From: Chrysaora quinquecirrha
Taxonomy: Eukaryota; Cnidaria; Scyphozoa; Semaeostomeae; Pelagiidae
Assembly (NCBI GenBank): GCA_014526335.1
Contig: JACTAT010000039.1
Coordinates: 1,446,391-1,510,390 of the forward strand
DNA length: 64,000 nt
Direction: 5' to 3'
The notes beneath the pieces are model-generated. The model ran no database searches and had not been told where the DNA came from. It was given only the letters and a program-made list of their open reading frames with translations. Position numbers and translations under genes: made by a program. How positions within the stretch are numbered: position 1 is the first letter of the stretch; each line of letters opens with the position of its first letter. This document shows, one piece after another, positions 20,901 through 30,918 of the stretch.

Positions 20901-23900
20901 AGTATTTTAGTGCAGAAAATAAAGGCTAAAAATTGAGCGATTTTGGGCAAAAGGCAAGGCTATACTAAGGCAAAATGGCCTGAAATTGGCCAAAATCCAA
21001 GGTTTTCAAAATTTCCCAAAACCTTCCAAAATGACCCTAAAAGCTATTAGAAGCCTTTTGAACCTATTTTGAGGCTAATTAGAAGTATTTTAGTGCAGAA
21101 AATAAAGGCTAAAAATTGAGCGATTTTGGGCAAAAGGCAAGGCTATACTAAGGCAAAATGGCCCCAAATTGGCCAAAATCCAAGGTTTTCAAAATTTCCC
21201 AAAACCTTCCAAAATGACCCTAAAAGCTATTAGAAGCCTTTTGAACCTATTTTGAGGCTAATTAGAAGTATTTTAGTGCAGAAAATAAAGGCTAAAAATT
21301 GAGCGATTTTGGGCAAAAGGCAAGGCTATACTAAGGCAAATGGCCTGAAATTGGCCAAAATCCAAGGTTTTAAAATTTCCCAAAACCTTCCAAAATGACC
21401 CTAAAAGCTATTAGAAGCCTTTTGAACCTATTTTGAGGCTAATTAGAAGTATTTTAGTGCAGAAAATAAAGGCTAAAAATTGAGCGATTTTGGGCAAAAG
21501 GCAAGGCTATACTAAGGCAAATGGCCTGAAATTGGCCAAAATCCAAGGTTTTCAAAATTTCCCAAAACCTTCCAAAATGACCCCTAAAAGCTATTAGAAG
21601 CCTTTTGAACCTATTTTGAGGCTAATTAGAAGTATTTTAGTGCAGAAAATAAAGGCTAAAAATTGAGCGATTTTGGGCAAAAAGGCAAGGCTATACTAAG
21701 GCAAATGGCCTGAAATTGGCCAAAATCCAAGGTTTTAAAATTTCCAAAACCTTCCAAAATGACCCTAAAAGCTATTAGAAGCCTTTTGAACCTATTTTAA
21801 GGCTAATTAGAAGTATTTTAGTGCAGAAAATAAAGGATAAAATTGAGCGATTTTGGGCAAAAAGGCAAGGCTATACTAAGGCAAAATGGCCCGAAATTGG
21901 CCAAAATCCAAGGTTTTCAAAATTTCCCAAAACCTTCCAAAATGACTCCTAAAAGCTATTAGAAGCCTTTTGAACCTATTTTGAGGCTAATTAGAAGTAT
22001 TTTAATGCAGAAAATAAAGGATAAAATTGAGCGATTTTGGGCAAAAAGGCAAGGCCATACTAAGGCAAAATGGCCCGAAATTGGCCAAAATCCAAGGTTT
22101 TAAAAATTTCCTAAAACCTTCCAAAATGACTTCTAAAAGCTATTAGAAGCCTTTTGAACCTATTTTGAGGCTAATTAGAAGTATTTAAGCACAGAAAATA
22201 AAGACTAAAAATTGAGCGATTTTGGGCAAAAAGGCAAGGCTATACTAAGGCAAAATGGCCCGAAATTGGCCAAAATCCAAGGTTTTCAAAATTTCCCAAA
22301 ACCTTCCAAAATGACCCCTAAAAGCTATTAGAAGCCTTTTGAACCTATTTTGAGGCTAATTAGAAGTATTTTTGTGCAGAAAATAAAGGCTAAAAATTGA
22401 GCGATTTTGGGCAAAAAGGCAAGGCTATACTAAGGCAAATGGCCTGAAATTGGCCAAAATCCAAGGTTTTAAAATTTCCCAAAACCTTCCAAAATGACGC
22501 TAAAAGCTATTAGAAGCCTTTTGAACCTATTTTGAGGCTAATTAGAAGTATTTTTGTGCAGAAAATAAAGGCTAAAAATTGAGCGATTTTGGGCAAAAAG
22601 GCAAGGCTATACTAAGGCAAAATGGCCCGAAATTGGCCAAAATCCAAGGTTTTAAAATTTCCTAAAACCTTCCAAAATGACCCTAAAAGCTATTAGAAGC
22701 CTTTTGAACCTATTTTGAGGCTAATTAGAAGTATTTTAGTGCAGAAAATAAAGGCTAAAAAGTGAGCGATTTTGGGCAAAAGGCAAGGCTATACTAAGGC
22801 AAAATGGCCTGAAATTGGCCAAAATCCAAGGTTTTCAAAATTTCCCAAAACCTTCCAAAATGACCCTAAAAGCTATTAGAAGCCTTTTGAACCTATTTTG
22901 AGGCTAATTAGAAGTATTTTAGTGCAGAAAATAAAGGATAAAATTGAGCGATTTTGGGCAAAAAGGCAAGGCTATACTAAGGCAAAATGGCCCAAATTGG
23001 CCAAAATCCAAGGTTTTAAAATTTCCCAAAACCTTCCAAAATGACCCTAAAAGCTATTAGAAGCCTTTTGAACCTATTTTGAGGCTAATTAGAAGTATTT
23101 TAGTGCAGAAAATAAAGGCTAAAATTGAGCGATTTTGGGCAAAAAGGCAAGGCTATACTAAGGCAAAATGGTCCGAAATTGGCCAAAATCCAAGGTTTTC
23201 AAAATTTCCCAAAACCTTCCAAAATGACCCTAAAAGCTATTAGAAGCCTTTTGAACCTATTTTGAGGCTAATTAGAAGTATTTTAGTGCAGAAAATAAAG
23301 GCTAAAAATTGAGCGATTTTGGGCAAAAAGGCAAGGCTATACTAAGGCAAAATGGCCCGAAATTGGCCAAAATCCAAGGTTTTCAAAATTTCCCAAAACC
23401 TTCCAAAATGACCCGTAAAAGCTATTAAAAGCCTTTTGAACCTATTTTCAGGCTAATTAGAAGTATTTTAGTGCAGAAAATAAAGGCTAAAAATTGAGCG
23501 ATTTTGGGCAAAAAGGCAAGGCTATACTAAGGCAAAGTGGCCCGAAATTGGCCAAAATCCAAGGTTTTAAAAATTTCCAAAACCTTCCAAAATGACCCCT
23601 AAAAGCTATTAAAAGCCTTTTGAACCTATTTTGAGGCTAATTAGAAGTATTTTAGTGCAGAAAATAAAGGCTAAAAAGTGAGCGATTTTAGGCAAAAAGG
23701 CAAGGCTATACTAAGGCAAAATGGCCCGAAATTTGCCAAAATCCAAGGTTTTCAAAATTTCCCAAAACCTTCCAAAATGACCCCTAAAAGCTATTAGAAG
23801 CCTTTTGAACCTATTCTGAGGATTATTAAAGTATGTTAGTGCAGAAAATAAAGGAAAACAATTGACCGATTTTAGGCAAAAAGGTAAGGCTATACTAAGG

Positions 23901-26900
23901 CAAAATGGCCCGAAATTGGCAAAAATCCAAGGTTTTAAAAATTTCCCAAAACCTTCCAAAATGACCCCTAAAAGCTATTAAAAGCCTTTTGAACCTATTT
24001 TGAGGCTAATTAGAAGTATTTTAGTGCAGAAAATAAAGGCTAAAAATTGAGCGATTTTGGGCAAAAAGGCAAGGCTATACTAAGGCAAAATGGCCTGAAA
24101 TTGGCCAAAATCCAAGGTTTTCAAAATTTCCAAAACCTTCCAAAATGACCCTAAAAGCTATTAAAAGCCTTTTGAACCTATTTTGAGGCTAATTAGAAGT
24201 ATTTTAGTGCAGAAAATAAAGGCTAAAAATTGAGCGATTTTAGGCAAAAAGGCAAGGCTATACTAAGGCAAAATGGCCTGAAATTTGGCCAAAATCCAAG
24301 GTTTTCAAAATTTCCCAAAACCTTCCAAAATGACCCTAAAAGCTATTAGAAGCCTTTTGAACCTATTTTGAGGCTTATTAGAAGTATTTTAGTGCAGAAA
24401 ATAAAGGCTAAAATTGACCGATTTTAGGCAAAAAGGTAAGGCTATACTAAGGCAAAATGGCCCGAAATTTGCAAAAATCCAAGGTTTTAAAAATTTCCAA
24501 AAACCTTCCAAAATGACCCCTAAAAGCTATTAAAAGCCTTTTCAACCTATTTTGAGGCTAATTAGAAGTATTTTAGTGCACATAATAAAGGCTAAAAATT
24601 GAGCGATTTTAGGCAAAAAGGCAAGGCTATACTAAGGCAAAATGGCCCGAAATTGGCCAAAATCCAAGGTTTTAAAAATTTTCAAAAACCTTCCAAAATG
24701 ACCTCTAAAAGCTATTAAAAGCCTTTTGAACCTATTTTGAGGCTAATTTGAAGTATTTTAGTGCAGAAAATAAAGGCTTAAAAGTGAGCGATTTTGGGCG
24801 AAAAGGCAAGGCTATACTAAGGCAAAATGGCCCGAAATTGGCCAAAATCCAAGGTTTTCAAAATTTCCCAAAACCTTCCAAAATGACGCCTAAAAGCTAT
24901 TAGAAGCCTTTTGAACCTATTTTGAGGCTAATTAGAAGTATTTTAGTGCAGAAAATAAAGGCTAAAATTGACTGATTTTACGCAAAAAGGCAAGGCTATA
25001 CTAAGGCAAATGGCCTGAAATTGGCCAAAATCCAAGGTTTTCAAAATTTCCCAAAACCTTCCAAAATGACCCTAAAAGCTATTAGAAGCCTTTTGAACCT
25101 ATTCTGAGGCTAATTAGAAGTATTTTAGTGCAGAAAATAAAGGCTAAAAATTGAGCGATTTTGGGCAAAAAGGCAAGGCTATACTAAGGCAAATGGCCTG
25201 AAATTGGCCAAAATCCAAGGTTTTCAAAATTTCCCAAAACCTTCCAAAATGACCCCTAAAAGCTATTAGAAGCCTTTTGAACCTATTTTGAGGCTAATTA
25301 GAAGCATTTTAATGCAGATAATAAAGGCTAAAAAGTGAGCGATTTTAGGCAAAAAGGCAAGGCTATACTAAGGCAAAATGGCCCGAAATTGGCCAAAATC
25401 CAAGGTTTTCAAAACTTCCCAAAACCTTCCAAAATGACCCCTAAAAGCTATTAGAAGCCTTTTGAACCTATTCTGAGGCTAATTAGAAGTATTTTAGTGC
25501 AGAAAATAAAGGCTAAAAATTGAGCGATTTTAGGCAAAAAGGCAAGGCTATACTAAGGCAAATGGCCCAAAATTGGCCAAAATCCAAGGTTTTCAAAATT
25601 TCCCAAAACCTTCCAAAATGACCCCTAAAAGCTATTAGAAGCCTTTTGAACCTATTTTGAGGCTAATTAGAAGTATTTTAGTGCAGAAAATAAAGGCTAA
25701 AAATTGAGCGATTTTAGGCAAAAAGGCAAGGCTATACTAAGGCAAAATGGCACGAAATTGGCCAAAATCCAAGGTTTTCAAAATTTCCCAAAACCTTCCA
25801 AAATGACCCCTAAAAGCTATTAGAAGCCTTTTGAACCTATTTTGAGGCTAATTAGAAGTATTTTAGTGCAGAAAATAAAGGCTAAAAATTGAGCGATTTT
25901 AGGCAAAAAGGCAAGGCTATACTAAGGCAAAATGGCCCGAAATTGGCCAAAATCCAAGGTTTTCAAAATTTCCCAAAACCTTCCAAAATGACCCCTAAAA
26001 GCTATTAGAAGCCTTTTGAAGCTATTTAAGGCTAATTAAAGGTATTTTGGTCAGAAAATTAGGGCTAAAAAATTGAGCGATTTTGGGCAAAAGGCAAGGC
26101 TATACTAAGGCAAAATGGCCTGAAATTGGCCAAAATCCAAGGTTTTCAAAATTTCCAAAAACCTTCCAAAATGACCCCTAAAAGCTATTAGAAGCCTTTT
26201 GAACCTATTTTGAGGCTAATTAGAAGTATTTTAGTGCAGAAAATAAAGGCTAAAAAGTGAGCGATTTTAGGCAAAAAGGCAAGGCTATACTAAGGCAAAA
26301 TGGCCCGAAATTGGCCAAAGTCCAAGGTTTTAAAAATTTCCCAAAACCTGCCAAAATGACCCCTAAAAGCTATTAAAAGCCTTTTGAACCTATTCTGAGG
26401 CTAATTAAAGTATGTTACTGCAGAAAATAAAGGCTAAAAATTGACCGATTTTAGGCAAAAAGGCAAGGCTATACTAAGGCAAAATGGCCCGAAATTGGCC
26501 AAAATCCAAGGTTTTCAAAATTTCCCAAAACCTTCCAAAATGACCCCTAAAAGCTATTAGAAGCCTTTTGAACCTATTTTGAGGCTAATTAGAAGTTTTT
26601 TAGTGCAGAAAATAAAGGCTATAAAGTGAGCGACTTTGGGCGAAAAGGCAAGGCTATACTAAGGCAAAATGGCCCGAAATTGGCCAAAATCCAAGGTTTT
26701 CAAAATTTCCCAAAACCTTCCAAAATGACCCCTAAAAGCTATTAGAAGCCTTTTGAACCTATTCTGAGGCTAATTAGAAGTATTTTAGTGCAGAAAATAA
26801 AGGCTAAAAATCGACCGATTTTAGGCAAAAAGGCAAGGCTATACTAAGGCAAAATGGCCCAAAATTGGCCAAAATCCAAGGTTTTCAAAACTTCCCAAAA

Positions 26901-28750
26901 CCTTCCAAAATGACCCTAAAAGCTATTAGAAGCCTTTTGAACCTATTTTGAGGCTAATTAGAAGTATTTTAGTGCAGAAAATAAAGGCTAAAAAGTGAGC
27001 GATTTTAGGCAAAAAGGCAAGGCTATACTAAGGCAAAGTGGCCCGAAATTGGCCAAAATCCAAGGTTTTCAAAATTTCCCAAAACCTTCCAAAATGACCC
27101 CTAAAAGCTATTAGAAGCCTTTTGAACCTATTTTGAGGCTAATTAGAAGTATTTTAGTGCAGAAAATAAAGGCTAAAAATTGAGCGATTTTGGGCAAAAA
27201 GGCAAGGCTATACTAAGGCAAAATGGCCCGAAATTGGCCAAAATCCAAGGTTTTCAAAATTTCCCAAAACCTTCCAAAATGACCCGTAAAAGCTATTAGA
27301 AGCCTTTTGAACCTATTTTGAGGCTAATTAGAAGTATTTTAGTGCAGAAAATAAAGGCTAAAAAGTGAGCGATTTTGGGCAAAAAGGCAAGGCTATACTA
27401 AGGCAAAATGGCCCCAAATTGGCCAAAATCCAAGGTTTTCAAAATTTCCCAAAACCTTCCAAAATGACCCCTAAAAGCTATTAGAAGCCTTTTGAACCTA
27501 TTTTGAGGCTAATTAGAAGTATTTTAGTGCAGAAAATAAAGGCTAAAAATTGAGCGATTTTGGGCAAAAAGGCAAGGCTATACTAAGGCAAAATGGCCCG
27601 AAATTGGCCAAAATCCAAGGTTTTCAAAATTTCCCAAAACCTTCCAAAATGACTCCTAAAAGCTATTAGAAGCCTTTTGAAGCTATTTGAGGCTAATTAA
27701 AGTATTTTAGTGCAGAAAATAAAGGCGAAAAATCCAGCCATTTTGGGCAAAAGGCAAGGCTATACTAAGGCAAAATGGCCCGAAATTGGCCAAAATCCAA
27801 GGTTTTCAAAATTTCCCAAAACCTTCCAAAATGACCCCTAAAGGCTATTAGAAGCCTTTTGAAGCTATTTGAGGCTAATTAAAGTATTTTAGTGCAGAAA
27901 ATAAAGGCTAAAAAGTGAGCGATTTTAGGCAAAAAGGCAAGGCTATACTAAGGCAAAATGGCCCGAAATTGGCCAAAATCCAAGGTTTTCAAAATTTCCC
28001 AAAACCTTCCAAAATGACCCCTAGAAGCTATTAGAAGCCTTTTGAACCTTTTTGAGGCTATTTAGAAGTATTTTAGTGCAGAAAACAAATGCTAAAAATC
28101 AAGCGTTTCGGGCAAAATTGGAAGGCTATACTAAGGCAAAATGGCCCAAAATCGACCAGTTTCAGGGGTATAAAGAATCTTTCAAAATCATCAAAGATTA
28201 CTTTCTAGTCCATTATAAGTCTATGAGAAGCATCTCCAGCCAATGAAATCATAGGAAACAGCATCTCAAATTCGACCCAGTCTTGGCCAAAATGGCAAGG
28301 CTATGTAAAGGCAAAGTAGCTCAAAATTTGCTATAATCAGGGGTATAAAAATGTTTTAAATTATGAAAGACAACTTTCTAGGCTATAGTAAGGCTATAAG
28401 AAGCATCTTCTGCCCATGGGATCAAAGAAAAAACACCTCAAAATTTTCGACCCATTTTTGACTAAAAGGGCAAGGCTATATACTTAGGTAAAGTATAGTT
28501 AGGGAAAGGTCGAGCAAAGTTAGTGGTATTAAAAAGCTTTTCTAAATCTTCCACGAGCATTATCTAGGCTATTATAAGGCTATAAGAAGTATCTCCAGCT
28601 TATTGGGTCAAATAGAAAAGCACCTCAAAATCGCGGAGAACCTCCTAAAATACTATTATAGGGCTATAAACCTTGCATTTTATCCATTAGTGGGGCTATT
28701 TTGGTCAAAAGGTACGCTTATACTCAGGGAAATGTATATTAATTTTTCTA
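14972..28750. repeat. Satellite array, about 70 tandem copies of a 185-base monomer
   Basis: The monomer (about 36% GC) can be followed by its anchors GGCAAGGCTATACTAAGGCA, CAAAATTTCCCAAAACCTTC, AAAGCTATTAGAAGCCTTTT and AGTATTTTAGTGCAGAAAAT, which recur in fixed order every 183-186 bases. Copies from about 15240 to 28070 are very similar; those at 14972-15240 and 28070-28750 are strongly diverged, as expected when unequal exchange homogenises the middle. Single-base length changes are common, and one monomer near 19320 lacks about 12 bases. Four- and five-base A or T tracts recur about every 10-11 bases in much of the unit. No gene lies here: frames at 14951, 19743, 23711 and 28052 are chance openings. 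Whether it is centromeric cannot be told from this window. Confidence 0.95.
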
Positions 28751-28789
28751 AGGGAGTCTGGAAAGCGATCGATTTTTGCTAGGTTAGAT

Positions 28790-29074
28790 CAGGGGCGTAT
28801 TTATACTTGAAATATTGGGGAGGTGTCAATAAATTTGCCCGAAATTTCTCTTTTCCCATAAAAGTCCTGAAAGTTTAATAAATGAGAAATCCGATGAAAA
28901 CATAACTATGAGTGAATAATTAATTAACAACATTTTATATCTTAAAAATGAGTATTTACATTTAATTCCATAATTTAAAAAGATATTTTCAAAAATTTGC
29001 CCGAATGTTTTCAATATTTTGGAAATATTGAGGGGGGGTTAACACCTCCACACCCCCCAGTAGCTACGCCCCTG
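28790..29074. mobile_element. Non-autonomous hAT-type element (MITE), 285 bases
   Basis: Ends are perfectly inverse (CAGGGGCGTA ... TACGCCCCTG) and flanked by an exact 8-base direct repeat GGTTAGAT at 28782-28789 and 29075-29082. CAGGG-type termini with 8-base target duplications are the mark of the hAT superfamily. The interior encodes no transposase; a 62-codon frame inside it is not a gene. Confidence 0.88.
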
Positions 29075-29082
29075 GGTTAGAT

Positions 29083-30414
29083 TATGGTAAGGGAAATGAA
29101 CGAAAATGCTTGAAAAGAGACCAAACACGAAAGGAGGGTGAAATGCAGAGATTGAACAAAGTTTCTTCCAACTTCAGATTATTCATGAGATTAAAATCAC
29201 AATTAAAACAAGCAACAATCTGATAAAATCAGCATGTCAATTAAAGCAAAAATAACAATATAGTTAGAAATAGTTATACAGAATAAAGGTATATTGTCAA
29301 AAACAGTAAAACATCAATTTCAAATTGCAATATTTCACGATTGGAGTTTGTAACAATTTTTCTTTGGATACTCATTTTTATAATCCTATCGATCAGGTCG
29401 TGCAAGCTGCAAGAGTCTCGTCCTCGCATTCTTGATCCGTAACTGATTCACCGTGATTATTCACGATGATTTTGATTCATGCAGTGATTAATCGAACGAG
29501 CAGACTCTGAGTTCACACCATCACAGACAAATGGTTGCTGCTCAGACGAAGAGAAGCAATGCAGTCATATAATCAGCTTGATTTTTTTATTAATCGGTGA
29601 TTATCCGTGATCATAATCAATGATATACCCCTCGCTTTTCTGTTTTCATGAAAAACCATGAAATAATTTTCGATATACTAATGATATCAACTCGGAATCA
29701 TTTCAAATATAGAAACATTTAATAAATCATATGATATATTTAAGTAAATAAAATAAAAATTTTAAATAGTTCCATTTTTATTTTTTGTCCATAAGTAAAA
29801 AGTAAAAACCTCTCAATTATAAAACACTGTCCTTGTTCAATGAGGAACTACAAATTGCTCCTTGGGTAGCCCCCAACGGTCGACCATTTGCTATTAGAGG
29901 CTACATGAAATTCTCCGAATGAGACTACAATAAACTGACGCTAAATCTACATATTTAAAATCAAATAGACTACAAACTAACTCGATTCTGATTATTATTA
30001 AAACGGGCCTATCTTCGAAAAACATTTTAGGCAACGTTAAAAATACCCCATACTGTAGACCCTAGCCAAGGACAAGAAAACATAATGCATCCCAAAGAGG
30101 TCAAATAAAATGCATTGTAACTGACAGATTTTCTTTGTGATAATTGAGGGAAAGAGGCCGCTGCCTTTTCAAAAAATCTAATTTCTATAATATGCAAAAT
30201 AAATTTTGTAATTTCTGCACATGCAGAAGGCAGTCCAGGTGCCCTCCTTCGCAGCCCCGCAGCAACAAAATAAAGATGAGGCATCACAGCCCTTGGCAAG
30301 AGTCTTCAGCACGTTAAATACAACATAACAAAACTTCATATAAAAAAAAGCCATCAAATGACAAGTCCGTAAAGAAAGCGTTCTGTAGTTATTACCCCGA
30401 ATTAGAAAAATTCA
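29083..30414. other. Spacer and FREM2-like 3' UTR
   Basis: AT-rich sequence with GTGATTATNCGTGATNAT motifs repeated around 29445-29625. On the minus strand an AATAAA lies at 29782-29777, about 630 bases past the FREM2-like stop, and could be its poly(A) signal. No coding sequence recognised; the short minus-strand frame at 30027-30299 has no recognisable product. Confidence 0.5.
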
Positions 30415-30918
30415 TTAAATCTCTGTTCCTTCCTGGTCACCAACACTCACATTTGACGCGGATCTTTTAACTTCTCCCGCAGGTTTCCTGCGCTTATACA
30501 GTACAACCGCGAAAAGAGCAATCACAAGAAACAGAACCGCGAGAACAATACCAACGATTGTCCCGGCAGATAGTCCGGCTTTAATGGGTGGCGTCTTTCG
30601 TGAGCCAGCCTCTTTTGGGAGCTTTCCATCATTCGCTGCATCGAGGCTAGCCTCGTTTGAATTGTCTCCTGAATCTGAAACTGATCTTCGATAAACTAAT
30701 CGAATCATCTGGATGTTGGTGCCTTTGCTTTTGCCGATGGACTTTACGTCGTTAATGTCTCGTCTAAAGCGATTCTGGGGCATTACGATCATTGAATGCT
30801 GCTGTACAATCGAGTCATCAAGATAATCAATGCTTCTCTTACCAACACCTCTGTTCTTCTGAGACTGCGAGCGAACGGTGTAAATTGTATGAAGGAACCA
30901 ATTTCGGCCACCAGATAC
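30415..30918 (-). CDS. FREM2: FREM2-like exon 20: membrane helix, cytoplasmic tail, PDZ ligand, stop
   Basis: Opens [20 protein letters not shown], passes [14 protein letters not shown] and YRRS (dibasic, potential proprotein-convertase sites), then a Lys/Pro-rich stem, a hydrophobic helix ([19 protein letters not shown] and on to AVVL), the stop-transfer sequence YKRRK and a short tail ending DQEGTEI, then TAA. The T-x-I end is a class I PDZ-binding pattern. The acceptor is TTCCATAG|GT. Confidence 0.93.
   Translation of the reverse strand, partial: VSGGRNWFLHTIYTVRSQSQKNRGVGKRSIDYLDDSIVQQHSMIVMPQNRFRRDINDVKSIGKSKGTNIQMIRLVYRRSVSDSGDNSNEASLDAANDGKLPKEAGSRKTPPIKAGLSAGTIVGIVLAVLFLVIALFAVVLYKRRKPAGEVKRSASNVSVGDQEGTEI

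Noticed and set aside
14951..28246. Satellite array read as a CRISPR array or as coding repeats
   Set aside because: Units are uniform over their full 185 bases with no unique spacers and no cas genes, and the host is a eukaryote. Open frames are short and not kept from monomer to monomer.
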